A DNA stretch of 64,000 bases from positions 4,727,743-4,791,742 of the forward strand of contig NZ_CP090423.1 of assembly GCF_023518235.1 (NCBI RefSeq), read 5' to 3'. Below the pieces are notes generated by a model. It was not told the DNA's origin, made no database searches, and saw only the letters and a program-made list of their open reading frames with translations. This DNA is from Stenotrophomonas maltophilia. GTDB taxonomy: Bacteria > Pseudomonadota > Gammaproteobacteria > Xanthomonadales > Xanthomonadaceae. Positions 47,619 through 56,571 of the stretch are shown here, in pieces (position 1 is the stretch's first letter; every line of letters starts with the position of its first letter). A program made the translations under genes and the position numbers.

Positions 47619-50264
47619 ATGTCGCAGCAAACCACCATCCGCAAGCTTGCCGAACTGGTCAACACGCCGGTCGAAAAACTGCTGGAACAGCTGGCCGGTG
47701 CCGGCATGAAGTTCAGCGGTCCCGACCAGGTCGTGACCAGCTCCGAGAAGGTGAAGCTCCTGGGCTTCCTTCGTCGTTCGCACGGCAAGCCCGAGCAGGC
47801 CCCGGAAGAGACCGATCAGTCTGCAAAGAAGATCACGCTCAACCGCCGGAAGCAGCAGGAAGTGACGGTCAATTCCGGTCGCAGCAAGACGACCGTGAAT
47901 GTCGAGGTGCGCCAGAAGCGCACCTACGTCAAGGATGGTGCTCGCGCCATGACCCCGGACGAAGAGCGCGCCGACATCCTGCGCAAGCTGGAAGAGTCGC
48001 GTGCCCGCAACCTCGCCGAACAGCAGGCCCTGGCCGAGAAGGATCGTCTGCGCGACGAAGCCATCGTCCGTGCCCGTGAGGAAGAGGTTGCGGCCAAGGA
48101 ACGCGCAGAGGCCGAGAAGAAGGCTGCCGAAGAAGCTGCGGCTGCCGCCAAGGCGGCCGAGGCGCTGGCGGCCAGCAAGCCCAAGCGTGCTCCGATCGAT
48201 GAAACCGCGCCGCGCCCGCCGCGTACCCCGGCCGCCGCTCCGGCAGCGCCGCGTGGTGCACCGCCGCCGCCGCGCAACGATGACCGCAACAACCGCAGCG
48301 CGCCGCGCAACGAGCGTGGCCCGGGCGACCGTTTCGCCGGCCAGATGCACCTGTCGGCCGCCGATCGTGCGCGTCGTGGCAACAGCAACAACAGCAACAC
48401 CCGGGGTCGTCCGGGTGGCCGCAACCAGGCCGGTGGCCGTCGCGACATGTCGCGCGGTGGCAGCAATGCCGGCCCGCACGCGTTCGAGCGTCCGACCGCA
48501 CCGGTGGTGCGTGAAGTGGCGATCGGCGAAACCATCACCGTGGCCGACCTGGCGCAGAAGCTCGCGCTGAAGGGCGGCGAGGTGGTGAAGGCGCTGTTCA
48601 AGATGGGCGTGATGGCCACCATCACCCAGTCCATCGACCACGACACCGCTGCGCTGGTGACCGAAGAACTCGGCCACAAGGCGATCCGTGCCAACGACAA
48701 CGACGCCGAAGACGCACTGCTGGCCTCGACCGGTGAAAACCAGGGCGAAGCCGTGCAGCGTCCGCCGGTGGTCACCATCATGGGCCACGTCGACCACGGC
48801 AAGACCTCGCTGCTGGATTACATCCGTCGCACCAAGGTCGCTACCGGCGAAGCCGGCGGCATCACCCAGCACATCGGCGCCTACCACGTGGATACGCCGA
48901 AGGGCGTGATCAGCTTCCTGGATACCCCGGGCCACGCAGCGTTCACCTCGATGCGTGCACGCGGCGCCAAGCTGACCGACATCGTGGTGCTGGTGGTGGC
49001 GGCCGATGACGGCGTCATGCCGCAGACCAAGGAAGCGATCCAGCACGCCCGTTCGGCGGGTGTGCCGCTGATCGTGGCGATCAACAAGATCGACAAGTCC
49101 GGCGCCGACCCGATGCGGGTCAAGAACGAGCTGCTGTCCGAGCAGGTCGTGGCCGAAGACTTCGGTGGTGACATCCAGATGGTGGAGATCTCGGCCAAGA
49201 CCGGCCTGGGCATCGACGATCTGCTGGACGCGGTGTCGGTGCAGGCCGAACTGCTGGAACTGAAGGCCGTCGACGAAGGCCGCGCCTCGGGCGTGGTGAT
49301 CGAATCGTCGCTGGACAAGGGCCGCGGCCCGGTCGCTACCGTGCTGGTGCAGCAGGGCCGCCTGAAGAAGGGCGACTACCTGGTGTGCGGCATCCAGTAC
49401 GGCCGCGTGCGTGCGCTGTTTGACGAAACCGGCAAGCAGCCGGAATTCGCCGGCCCGTCCATCCCGGTGCAGGTCCTGGGCCTGTCCGGCGTGCCGGAAG
49501 CCGGCGACGACTTCGTGGTCGTCGAGGACGAGCGCCTGGCCAAGGATGTTGCCCAGCAGCGCGAGACCAAGCGTCGTGAATCGCGCCTGGTCGCCACCGC
49601 TGGCAGCCGCATGGAAGACATCATGGCGACGCTGGGCAAGGGCGAGGGCCAGCAGGTCCTCAACCTGGTCATCAAGGCCGACGTGCAGGGTTCGGTGCAG
49701 GCCCTGAGCCAGGCACTGGTCGCGCTGTCCAACGAAGACATCCGCATCAACGTGATCCACTCCGGCGTGGGCGGCATCACCGAATCGGACGCCAATTCGG
49801 CGGCCGCTTCGAAGGCCACCGTCATCGGCTTCAACGTGCGTGCGGATGCTTCGGCCCGTCGCATCATCGAATCCAACGGCGTTGACCTGCGTTACTTCTC
49901 GATCATCTATGACGTGATCGACCAGGTGAAGCAGGTGGCCTCCGGTCTGCTGGGCGTGGAGATCCGCGAAGAGATCATCGGTATTGCCGAGGTCCGCGAC
50001 GTGTTCCGCAGCTCCAAGCTGGGCGCCGTGGCCGGCTCGATGGTCATCGAGGGCGTGGTCAAGCGCAACAAGCCGATCCGCGTGCTGCGCGACAGCGTGG
50101 TGATCTTCGAAGGCGAACTGGAATCGCTGCGCCGCTTCAAGGAGAACGTCGAGGAAGTCCGCAACGGTACCGAATGCGGTATCGCGGTGAAGGCCTACAA
50201 CGACGTCAAGCCGGGTGACCAGATCGAGTGCTTCGAGCGTATCGAAGTGCCGCGCACCCTGTAA
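47619..50264 (+). CDS. infB: Translation initiation factor IF-2
   Basis: An 881-residue GTPase that delivers initiator tRNA to the 30S subunit. The N-terminal IF2_N repeat ([20 protein letters not shown]) and a charged Ala/Arg/Glu linker rich in repeats occupy the first 300 residues. The G domain has [10 protein letters not shown] (G1), DTPGHAAF (G3), NKIDKSGAD (G4) and SAKTG (G5). Domains II-IV follow, ending [15 protein letters not shown]. The linker holds Asn/Gly/Arg-rich runs typical of this lineage. Confidence 0.98.
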   Translation: MSQQTTIRKLAELVNTPVEKLLEQLAGAGMKFSGPDQVVTSSEKVKLLGFLRRSHGKPEQAPEETDQSAKKITLNRRKQQEVTVNSGRSKTTVNVEVRQKRTYVKDGARAMTPDEERADILRKLEESRARNLAEQQALAEKDRLRDEAIVRAREEEVAAKERAEAEKKAAEEAAAAAKAAEALAASKPKRAPIDETAPRPPRTPAAAPAAPRGAPPPPRNDDRNNRSAPRNERGPGDRFAGQMHLSAADRARRGNSNNSNTRGRPGGRNQAGGRRDMSRGGSNAGPHAFERPTAPVVREVAIGETITVADLAQKLALKGGEVVKALFKMGVMATITQSIDHDTAALVTEELGHKAIRANDNDAEDALLASTGENQGEAVQRPPVVTIMGHVDHGKTSLLDYIRRTKVATGEAGGITQHIGAYHVDTPKGVISFLDTPGHAAFTSMRARGAKLTDIVVLVVAADDGVMPQTKEAIQHARSAGVPLIVAINKIDKSGADPMRVKNELLSEQVVAEDFGGDIQMVEISAKTGLGIDDLLDAVSVQAELLELKAVDEGRASGVVIESSLDKGRGPVATVLVQQGRLKKGDYLVCGIQYGRVRALFDETGKQPEFAGPSIPVQVLGLSGVPEAGDDFVVVEDERLAKDVAQQRETKRRESRLVATAGSRMEDIMATLGKGEGQQVLNLVIKADVQGSVQALSQALVALSNEDIRINVIHSGVGGITESDANSAAASKATVIGFNVRADASARRIIESNGVDLRYFSIIYDVIDQVKQVASGLLGVEIREEIIGIAEVRDVFRSSKLGAVAGSMVIEGVVKRNKPIRVLRDSVVIFEGELESLRRFKENVEEVRNGTECGIAVKAYNDVKPGDQIECFERIEVPRTL

Positions 50265-50272
50265 TCTGATGT

Positions 50273-50371
50273 GGCCCGACCAACGGTCGGGCCCTGCCAT
50301 GTACCTGTAGCGCCCGACCGTCGGTCGGGCGACAATCGAATCAAAGGTAGCGCCCGACCGTTGGTCGGGCG
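50273..50371. repeat. Three REP hairpins, two as a 40-base tandem repeat
   Basis: First hairpin: GGCCCGACC (50273-50281), AAC, GGTCGGGCC (50285-50293). Two GTAG-headed copies follow at 50307 and 50347, each with CGCCCGACC, a three-base loop (GTC or GTT) and GGTCGGGCG. The second and third repeat units are 40 bases apart and share their flanks. All lie between infB and the rbfA start, inside an essential operon. Confidence 0.85.
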
Positions 50372-50393
50372 ACAACTGAACCAAGAGCTCCTC

Positions 50394-50777
50394 GTGCCCA
50401 AGACTTTCCATCGAACCGACCGTGTCTCCGCCCAGCTGCGCCGCGAACTCGGCACCCTGGTGCACAACGCCGTGCGCGAGCACGGGTTGCCCTCGGTGAG
50501 CGTGTCCGACGTGGAAATCACCCGCGACATGGCCCATGCAAAGGTGTTCGTCACCGCGCTGATGCCCGAGCGCTCGGCCGAGGCCGTGGCCGGCCTGAAG
50601 GAGCTGGGCTACCGCCTGCGCATGGACCTGGCCCGGGCGATGAAGCTGCGCCACGTGCCGGAGCTGCATTTCCACTACGACGACTCGGTCGACCGTGGTG
50701 AGCACATCGACAACATCCTGCGCGACCTGCCCGATACGCTGGCCGCGGAGAAGCGTCGCGAGAGCGACGAAGAATAA
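50394..50777 (+). CDS. rbfA: 30S ribosome-binding factor RbfA
   Basis: A 127-residue KH-like cold-response factor that matures the 5' end of 16S r[42 protein letters not shown] and [22 protein letters not shown] are the family core. GTG 50394 gives the standard N-terminus; the upstream open frame is REP DNA. An AGAGCT weak ribosome site precedes it. Confidence 0.95.
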   Translation: MPKTFHRTDRVSAQLRRELGTLVHNAVREHGLPSVSVSDVEITRDMAHAKVFVTALMPERSAEAVAGLKELGYRLRMDLARAMKLRHVPELHFHYDDSVDRGEHIDNILRDLPDTLAAEKRRESDEE

Positions 50778-50784
50778 CCGTGCG

Positions 50785-50869
50785 ACGCCGGGCATGCCCG
50801 GCGTTGTTGCATTCCGGCAGCGCGATGTCTGATGCAGGCAGCGCTGTGGCAGTCGAGCATGGCTCGACT
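50785..50869. repeat. Two REP-type hairpins between rbfA and truB
   Basis: ACGCCGGGC AT GCCCGGCGT (50785-50804) is a perfect palindromic hairpin eight bases after rbfA. AGTCGAGC ATG GCTCGACT (50851-50869) is a second one, followed by CTAC, i.e. a minus-oriented GTAG element. Both lie in the 107-base gap before truB. Confidence 0.75.
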
Positions 50870-50884
50870 CTACGAAATCCTGTC

Positions 50885-51793
50885 ATGACCCGAATTCAGT
50901 TCCGCCGCCTGGATGGCATCCTGCTGCTCGACAAGTCGACCGGCATGAGCTCCAACGCCGCCCTGCAGGTGGCCCGTCGCCTGTTCCGCGCCGAAAAGGG
51001 TGGCCACACCGGCAGCCTCGACCCGCTGGCCACCGGGCTGCTGCCGCTGTGCTTCGGTGAAGCCACCAAGATCGCCGGTCTGCTGCTCGGTTCGGCCAAG
51101 GCCTACGACGCCGAGATCGTGCTCGGCCAGACCACCGATACCGATGATGCCGAAGGCCAGGTGCTGCTGCAGCGCCCGGTGCCTGCCATCAGTGCAGACG
51201 CCCTGCAGGCCGCGCTGGCGCCGCTCACCGGCAGCATCCTGCAGCGTGCGCCGATCTATTCGGCGCTCAAGCAGGGCGGTGAGCCGCTGTATGTGAAGGC
51301 CCGCCGTGGTGATGTCATCCAGGCACCCGAGCGCGAGGTGCAGGTGCATGCCATCGAGGTGCTGGAGCAGCAGCCGGAACGGCTGCGCCTGCGCGTGACC
51401 TGCGGCTCGGGCACCTACATCCGCAGCCTGGCCCGTGATCTGGGCGAGGCCCTGGGCTGTGGCGCCCACATCAGCGCGCTGCGCCGGCTCTGGGTGGAAC
51501 CTTTCCGTGAGCCGGCCATGGTCACCCTGGACCAGCTGCGCACAATGGTCGAGGCCGGCGACGAGGCGGGTATGGACGCACTGCTGCTGCCGCTGGCCGC
51601 CGGGCTGGCCGAATACCCGCGGGTCGACCTCGATGCCGAACAGGCGCATCGCTTCTGCGTGGGCCAGCGCCAGCGCGACCTGTCCTGGCCGCAGGGACTG
51701 GTTGCCGTGTTCGGTCCGGACGATGCTGTCCAGGGGCTCGGACAGGTTGATGACAGCGGCCTGCTGGCCCCGCAGCGCCGTTTCAACCTCTGA
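50885..51793 (+). CDS. truB: tRNA pseudouridine(55) synthase
   Basis: A 302-residue enzyme making pseudouridine 55 in the T loop. [18 protein letters not shown] starts the catalytic domain, and the catalytic Asp46 is in [32 protein letters not shown] and [15 protein letters not shown] are typical. A C-terminal PUA-like part ends at the stop. ATG 50885 was chosen over the longer open frame, which covers the REP hairpins. Confidence 0.97.
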   Translation: MTRIQFRRLDGILLLDKSTGMSSNAALQVARRLFRAEKGGHTGSLDPLATGLLPLCFGEATKIAGLLLGSAKAYDAEIVLGQTTDTDDAEGQVLLQRPVPAISADALQAALAPLTGSILQRAPIYSALKQGGEPLYVKARRGDVIQAPEREVQVHAIEVLEQQPERLRLRVTCGSGTYIRSLARDLGEALGCGAHISALRRLWVEPFREPAMVTLDQLRTMVEAGDEAGMDALLLPLAAGLAEYPRVDLDAEQAHRFCVGQRQRDLSWPQGLVAVFGPDDAVQGLGQVDDSGLLAPQRRFNL

Positions 51794-51821
51794 CCAGGTC
51801 AGGCTGGTTCAGCCCCGGTCC

Positions 51822-51850
51822 TTGTCCCGGAAGCCCCTGGCCGTTACAAT
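51822..51850 (+). promoter_or_regulatory. Promoter for rpsO
   Basis: TTGTCC (51822-51827), exactly 17 bases, TACAAT (51845-51850). It gives a leader of about 110 bases before the rpsO ATG, long enough for the S15 autoregulatory fold known in E. coli, though I did not identify a matching pseudoknot. Confidence 0.65.
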
Positions 51851-51967
51851 TTCGCGGCCGTTTTCCGGCAGCCTGCTCCACGCAGGTTTCATCCTTGTAG
51901 TCCACGGCGAGCCTGGCGGTGCGCGAAGCGCGTTCCTGCCGGCCACGCATCACAGAGAAAAAAGAAA

Positions 51968-52228
51968 ATGTCGATCGACACCCAGAAGGTCATTGAAGAC
52001 AACAAGCGCAGCTCGGCTGACACCGGCTCCCCGGAAGTCCAGGTGGCCCTGCTGACCGCCCGCATCGAGCTGCTGACCGGCCACTTCAAGACCCACAAGA
52101 AGGACCACCACAGCCGCCGCGGCCTGCTGCAGATGGTCAACCGCCGTCGCAGCCTGCTCGACTACCTGAAGAAGAAGGACGTCGAGCGTTACAAGGCCCT
52201 GATCGAAAAGCTTGGCCTGCGTCGCTAA
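51968..52228 (+). CDS. rpsO: 30S ribosomal protein S15
   Basis: An 86-residue primary 16S rRNA-binding protein. [37 protein letters not shown] and [13 protein letters not shown] are the conserved core. Normal length. Separate promoter and terminator suggest high-level, partly independent expression within the operon. Confidence 0.98.
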   Translation: MSIDTQKVIEDNKRSSADTGSPEVQVALLTARIELLTGHFKTHKKDHHSRRGLLQMVNRRRSLLDYLKKKDVERYKALIEKLGLRR

Positions 52229-52240
52229 GCAACGAATCCC

Positions 52241-52273
52241 CCGCGGCGCAGCGATGCGCCGCGGTTTTGTTTT
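52241..52273 (+). terminator. Intrinsic terminator between rpsO and pnp
   Basis: CCGCGGCGCA (52241-52250), GCGA tetraloop, TGCGCCGCGG (52255-52264), then TTTTGTTTT. A perfect ten-pair stem. Its position parallels the rpsO terminator of E. coli, where partial read-through feeds pnp. Confidence 0.93.
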
Positions 52274-52379
52274 GTAGCACCGCAATCCCCGATTCAGGCC
52301 GGAACGATCCGGCCACCCGCTGGCGGCAAGGGTCGCCGACGGTCCAAATTCGCAGACAGCATCCCCAAGGACACCCTCC

Positions 52380-54488
52380 GTGGCAAAAATCACCAAAACC
52401 TTCCAGTACGGCAAGCACACCGTCACGCTTGAGACCGGCGAAGTCGCCCGTCAGGCCAGCGGCGCCGTCATCGTCAAGATGGACGACACCGTACTGCTGG
52501 TCACCGCCGTCGCCGCCAAGAGCGCGCGCGAAGGCCAGGACTTCTTCCCGCTGACCGTCGATTATCAGGAAAAGTTCTACGCTGGCGGCCGTATCCCGGG
52601 TGGTTTCTTCAAGCGTGAAGGCCGTGCGACCGAGAAGGAAACCCTGATCTCGCGTCTGATCGACCGTCCGATCCGCCCGCTGTTCCCGGAAGACTACAAG
52701 AACGAAGTGCAGATCATCGCCACGGTCATGTCGCTGAACCCGGACGTGGACGGTGACATCCCGGCCCTGATCGGCGCCTCGGCGGCCCTGGCCCTGGCCG
52801 GCACCCCGTTCATGGGTCCGATCGGCGCTGCCAAGGTCGGTTACAAGAACGGCGAGTACATCCTGAACCCGACCGTCAGCGAACTGGCTGACTCGCAGCT
52901 GGAACTGGTCGTTGCCGGTACCTCCAACGCCGTGCTGATGGTTGAATCCGAAGCCGCGCTGCTGTCCGAAGAAGTGATGCTGGGCGCCGTGACCTTCGGT
53001 CACCGCGAAATGCAGAAGGTCATCAACGCGATCAACGAGCTGACCGTGGAAGCCGGCACCAAGCCGTCGACCTGGGAAGCCCCGGCCAAGAACGACGCGC
53101 TGATCTCCGCCCTGAAGGAAGCCATCGGCCCGCGCCTGGGCGAAGCCTTCCAGGTGCGCGACAAGCTGCAGCGCCGCGACGCCATTTCGGCGATCAAGAA
53201 GGACGTGGTCGAAACCCTGGCCGGCCGCGTGGCTGCCGAGGGCTGGAACCCGGCCGAGCTGTCGAAGGAATTCGGCGAGCTGGAATACCGCACCATGCGT
53301 GACTCGGTGCTGGACACCAAGGTCCGCATCGACGGCCGTGCGCTGGACACCGTCCGCCCGATCGCGGTGAAGACCGGCGTGCTGCCGCGTACCCACGGTT
53401 CCTCGCTGTTCACCCGCGGCGAAACCCAGGCCATCGTGACCATCACCCTGGGCACCGCCCGTGACGGCCAGGTCATCGACGCCGTTGCCGGTGAGTACAA
53501 GGAAAACTTCCTGTTCCACTACAACTTCCCTCCGTTCTCGGTGGGCGAGTGCGGCCGCATGATGGGCCCGAAGCGCCGCGAAATCGGCCACGGTCGCCTG
53601 GCCAAGCGTGGCGTGCTGGCTGTCATGCCGTCGCTGGAAGCCTTCCCGTACACCATCCGCGTCGTCTCGGAAATCACCGAGTCGAACGGCTCCTCGTCGA
53701 TGGCCTCGGTCTGCGGTTCGTCGCTGGCCCTGATGGACGCCGGCGTGCCGGTGAAGGCCCCGGTGGCCGGCATCGCCATGGGTCTGGTCAAGGAAGGCGA
53801 GCGCTTCGTCGTCCTGTCCGACATCCTGGGTGACGAAGATCACCTGGGCGACATGGACTTCAAGGTGGCCGGTACCGCTGAGGGCATCTCCGCCCTGCAG
53901 ATGGACATCAAGATCGAAGGCATCACCGAAGAGATCATGAAGCAGGCCCTGCAGCAGGCCAAGGCTGGCCGTCTGCACATCCTGGGCGAAATGGCCCACG
54001 GCCTGACCGCGCCGCGCGAAGAGCTGTCGGATTACGCGCCGCGCCTGCTGACCATCAAGATCCACCCGGACAAGATCCGCGAAGTGATCGGCAAGGGTGG
54101 CTCGACCATCCAGGCCATCACCAAGGAAACCGGCACCCAGATCGACATCCAGGATGACGGCACCATCGTCATCGCCTCGGTCAACGCCATCGCTGCCCAG
54201 GCCGCCAAGGCCCGCATCGAGCAGATCACCTCGGACGTCGAGCCGGGCCGCATCTACGAAGGCAAGGTCGCCAAGATCATGGACTTCGGTGCGTTCGTCA
54301 CCATCCTGCCGGGCAAGGACGGGCTGGTCCACGTGTCGCAGATCTCCAGCGAGCGCGTCGAGAAGGTCGGCGACAAGCTGAAGGAAGGCGATGTGGTCAA
54401 GGTCAAGGTGCTGGAAGTCGACAAGCAGGGCCGTATCCGCCTGTCGATGAAGGCCGTGGAAGAAGGCGAAGGCGCCAGCGCCGAGTAA
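52380..54488 (+). CDS. pnp: Polyribonucleotide nucleotidyltransferase (PNPase)
   Basis: A 702-residue phosphorolytic 3' exoribonuclease and degradosome component. Two RNase PH domains (about 1-230 and 310-540) flank a helical linker. [30 protein letters not shown] and [12 protein letters not shown] are family motifs. A KH domain ([20 protein letters not shown]) and an S1 domain ([20 protein letters not shown]) follow. Start is GTG 52380 with AAGGA upstream. Confidence 0.98.
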   Translation: MAKITKTFQYGKHTVTLETGEVARQASGAVIVKMDDTVLLVTAVAAKSAREGQDFFPLTVDYQEKFYAGGRIPGGFFKREGRATEKETLISRLIDRPIRPLFPEDYKNEVQIIATVMSLNPDVDGDIPALIGASAALALAGTPFMGPIGAAKVGYKNGEYILNPTVSELADSQLELVVAGTSNAVLMVESEAALLSEEVMLGAVTFGHREMQKVINAINELTVEAGTKPSTWEAPAKNDALISALKEAIGPRLGEAFQVRDKLQRRDAISAIKKDVVETLAGRVAAEGWNPAELSKEFGELEYRTMRDSVLDTKVRIDGRALDTVRPIAVKTGVLPRTHGSSLFTRGETQAIVTITLGTARDGQVIDAVAGEYKENFLFHYNFPPFSVGECGRMMGPKRREIGHGRLAKRGVLAVMPSLEAFPYTIRVVSEITESNGSSSMASVCGSSLALMDAGVPVKAPVAGIAMGLVKEGERFVVLSDILGDEDHLGDMDFKVAGTAEGISALQMDIKIEGITEEIMKQALQQAKAGRLHILGEMAHGLTAPREELSDYAPRLLTIKIHPDKIREVIGKGGSTIQAITKETGTQIDIQDDGTIVIASVNAIAAQAAKARIEQITSDVEPGRIYEGKVAKIMDFGAFVTILPGKDGLVHVSQISSERVEKVGDKLKEGDVVKVKVLEVDKQGRIRLSMKAVEEGEGASAE

Positions 54489-54532
54489 TCGACCTCCGGT
54501 CGATTACGGTGGGTGTCAACCTTGGTTGACAC
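54485..54532. repeat. Two tandem hairpins after pnp
   Basis: GTAATCGACC TCC GGTCGATTAC (54485-54507) overlaps the pnp stop. GTGTCAACC TT GGTTGACAC (54513-54532) follows six bases later. Both are perfect. They resemble REP units and may block exonuclease entry into the pnp transcript. Confidence 0.75.
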
Positions 54533-54552
54533 GCTTCTGGAATCGCTGAAAT

Positions 54553-54586
54553 GAAAAAGCGGGCTTCGGCCCGCTTTTTCTTTTTC
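54553..54586 (+). terminator. Intrinsic terminator after pnp
   Basis: GAAAAAGCGGGC, TTCG tetraloop, GCCCGCTTTTTC (54553-54580), then TTTTTC. A perfect 12-pair stem ending the rimP-pnp transcription unit. Confidence 0.95.
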
Positions 54587-54612
54587 GTAGCGTCGAGCTT
54601 GCTCGACTCTAC
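54587..54612. repeat. SMAG-like hairpin
   Basis: GTAGCGTCGAGC TT GCTCGACTCTAC, directly abutting the pnp terminator. The remaining 240 bases before the GH18 gene show no feature I can support. Confidence 0.8.
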
Positions 54613-54854
54613 GGTGCCTCACCACGGCTCGGGGTCACTCAGCGGATGCTCGCGCTGTTCGATGGCCTCCAGCAAACATCCCGGTGCTGCTGCGTCGGCA
54701 CGTGTCCTGCTGCACTGCATGATGGCCGTGGCGTGACTGCTGGATTGTCGTCACCCGGCAGATCGCGCCTGTCCAGTGGACGACATGCCACGACATCGGT
54801 CCTGCGGGCGCATCGGTTTGCTAACGTGACGGCGCCTTCGAACCAGGAGATCGC

Positions 54855-56045
54855 ATGTTCCGCCAGACCGTGGCCGTCCTTGCCGTGCTGATTGCCGGTG
54901 CCTCGCCCATTGCCGCGCAGGCCGCAGCGGCGCAACCGCCGATCTTCGGTGCGTACTACCCGGGGGGCTCGGCCGAGCGCTACCCGGTGTCGAGCATTCC
55001 GGCCGAGCGCCTGACCCACCTGTTCTACGCGTTCTCCACCATCGAGGACGGGCGCTGCACGATCGGGGCGGAAGCACCGAAGAACTTCGCCGCGCTGGCC
55101 GAACTCAAGAAAGCGCATCCGCACCTGCGCACGCTGATCTCGATCGGTGGCTGGGGTGCCGGCGGGTTCTCCGATGCGGCACTGACCGAGGGCAGCCGCA
55201 AGCGCCTGGTCGATTCGTGCATGGCGCTGTTCTTTGATCGCCACGCCGGCAGCTTTGATGGCGTGGACATCGACTGGGAGTTTCCGGTCAGTGGCGGGCC
55301 GAAGGAGCTGGCGCACCGTCCGCAGGATCGCGCCAATCTGACCCGGTTGGTGCAGGCGTTCCGCGTGGCGCTCGACGCGCACGGGCGCAAGGCACGACAG
55401 CCGATGCTGCTGACGGCCGCATTGGCCGCCGGCCGCCTGCAGACCGATGGCCCGTACGATCCGGCCGCCAGCTACGACCTGCCGGCGCTGGCCAAGGTGT
55501 TCGATTTCATCAACCTGATGAGCTACGACATGGGCACCGGCTTCTCGTCGGTGTCGACCTTCAACGCGCCGCTGCATGAAGTGCCGGCCGACCCGCTGGC
55601 ACCGGAACTGCGGCGCTGGAACAACGTGGCCGGCGCGGTGCAGTACTACCGCCAGCACGGTGTGCCGGCCGACAAGCTGGTGCTGGGCGTGCCGTTCTAC
55701 GGGCGCGGGTTCAAGGTCACCGGCGAAGCCGCCGATGGCCTCTACCAGGCCTACAGCGCACCGGCCGATGCCGGCGACTGGCGGGTGATCAAGGCGCGCT
55801 ATCTCGAACAGCCCGGCTGGACGAAGCATTGGCAGCCGCAGGCGCAGAGCCCATGGCTGTACAACGCCGAACAGAAGATCTTCATCAGCTATGAAGATCC
55901 GCGTTCGATCGGCCTGCGTGCGCAGTTTGCCCGCGAGCAGGGCCTGGCCGGGGTCTTCATGTGGGAGCTGACCGGCGACGACGAACAGGCCAGCCTGCTC
56001 AACGCCATGCTCGGCCCGTGGCAGAAGGCCCGCATCGGCGATTGA
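54855..56045 (+). CDS. Secreted glycoside hydrolase family 18 protein (chitinase-like)
   Basis: A 396-residue protein with a signal peptide (VAVLAVLIAGASPIAAQA). The mature protein is a GH18 barrel. LTHLFYAFSTIEDGRC is an early strand, LISIGGWGAGGFS the SxGG motif, and FDGVDIDWEFP the DxxDxDxE catalytic motif with Glu142 as acid. Later MSYDMG and GVPFYGRGF line the cleft. No separate chitin-binding module is present. Substrate is probably chitin oligomers; peptidoglycan-type or endo-N-acetylglucosaminidase activity is possible. An AGGAG lies upstream of ATG 54855. Confidence 0.92.
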   Translation: MFRQTVAVLAVLIAGASPIAAQAAAAQPPIFGAYYPGGSAERYPVSSIPAERLTHLFYAFSTIEDGRCTIGAEAPKNFAALAELKKAHPHLRTLISIGGWGAGGFSDAALTEGSRKRLVDSCMALFFDRHAGSFDGVDIDWEFPVSGGPKELAHRPQDRANLTRLVQAFRVALDAHGRKARQPMLLTAALAAGRLQTDGPYDPAASYDLPALAKVFDFINLMSYDMGTGFSSVSTFNAPLHEVPADPLAPELRRWNNVAGAVQYYRQHGVPADKLVLGVPFYGRGFKVTGEAADGLYQAYSAPADAGDWRVIKARYLEQPGWTKHWQPQAQSPWLYNAEQKIFISYEDPRSIGLRAQFAREQGLAGVFMWELTGDDEQASLLNAMLGPWQKARIGD

Positions 56046-56057
56046 GCCGCCCGCCGG

Positions 56058-56076
56058 CGCCGGGCCATGCCCGGCG
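56058..56076. repeat. SMAG-like hairpin after the GH18 gene
   Basis: CGCCGGGC CAT GCCCGGCG, 12 bases after the stop. Same core as the copies at 45127, 56544 and 63654. Confidence 0.75.
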
Positions 56077-56119
56077 GATGCGGCAACGCCATCGGCCCAA
56101 CGCCGCACACCGTGACAAC

Positions 56120-56142
56120 GCCCGCAGCGCTACGCTGCGGGC
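56120..56142 (+). promoter_or_regulatory. Hairpin abutting the start codon of the second VOC gene
   Basis: GCCCGCAGCG CTA CGCTGCGGGC is a perfect ten-pair hairpin ending at the base before ATG 56143. No Shine-Dalgarno is present. TACGCT (56131-56136) sits where a -10 box of a leaderless transcript would lie. Confidence 0.55.
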
Positions 56143-56547
56143 ATGATCTTTCTCGAGCGCCTGGACCACCTGGTCCTCACCGTGGCCGACATCGAACGCA
56201 GCTGTGATTTCTACCAGCGCGTGCTCGGCATGCAGGTCGTCCGCTTCGGCGCCGGCCGCACCGCGCTGCAGTTCGGCCGGCAGAAGATCAACCTGCACCC
56301 GGCCAGCGCCCCGCTGCAGCCGCATGCGCTGCAGCCCACGCCGGGCAGCGCCGATCTCTGCCTGGTCACGCGTACCGCCACGGCCGAGGTGCTGGCGCAC
56401 CTGCAGGCGCAGGCCGTCGCGGTGGAGGAGGGGCCGGTGGCCCGCACCGGCGCACTGGGCCCGATCGAATCGGTGTACTTCCGCGATCCGGACGGCAACC
56501 TGATCGAAGTCAGCCGTTACCTCGACCAAGCGCACCTGCTCCGGTAG
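56143..56547 (+). CDS. VOC family protein (glyoxalase-like)
   Basis: A 134-residue vicinal oxygen chelate protein. Metal ligands are visible as His in RLDHLVLTVADIE, a second His in INLHPASAP and Glu in DPDGNLIEVSRY. The CDFYQRVLGMQVVRF segment is the usual helix. It resembles small glyoxalase/fosfomycin-resistance-type proteins, but the substrate is unknown. Its TAG stop overlaps a SMAG repeat. It ends convergent with the PepSY gene. Confidence 0.85.
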   Translation: MIFLERLDHLVLTVADIERSCDFYQRVLGMQVVRFGAGRTALQFGRQKINLHPASAPLQPHALQPTPGSADLCLVTRTATAEVLAHLQAQAVAVEEGPVARTGALGPIESVYFRDPDGNLIEVSRYLDQAHLLR

Positions 56548-56566
56548 CGCCGGGCCATGCCCGGCG
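56544..56566. repeat. SMAG repeat overlapping a stop codon
   Basis: GTAG head then CGCCGGGC CAT GCCCGGCG; identical over 23 bases to the copy at 63654-63676. The TAG within the head is the stop codon of the VOC gene, and the element lies six bases from the convergent PepSY stop. Confidence 0.85.
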
Positions 56567-56571
56567 AAGGC

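Noticed and set aside
50307..50371. Tandem 40-base repeats as a small CRISPR array
   Set aside because: Only two units, the repeats are hairpins of the SMAG/REP kind found singly elsewhere in the window, the flanks are nearly identical rather than variable, and no cas gene is present.
54646..54891. Short plus-strand open frame before the GH18 gene
   Set aside because: It overlaps the signal peptide region of the GH18 gene in another frame, has no ribosome site, and has a Cys/Arg-rich composition unlike neighbours.
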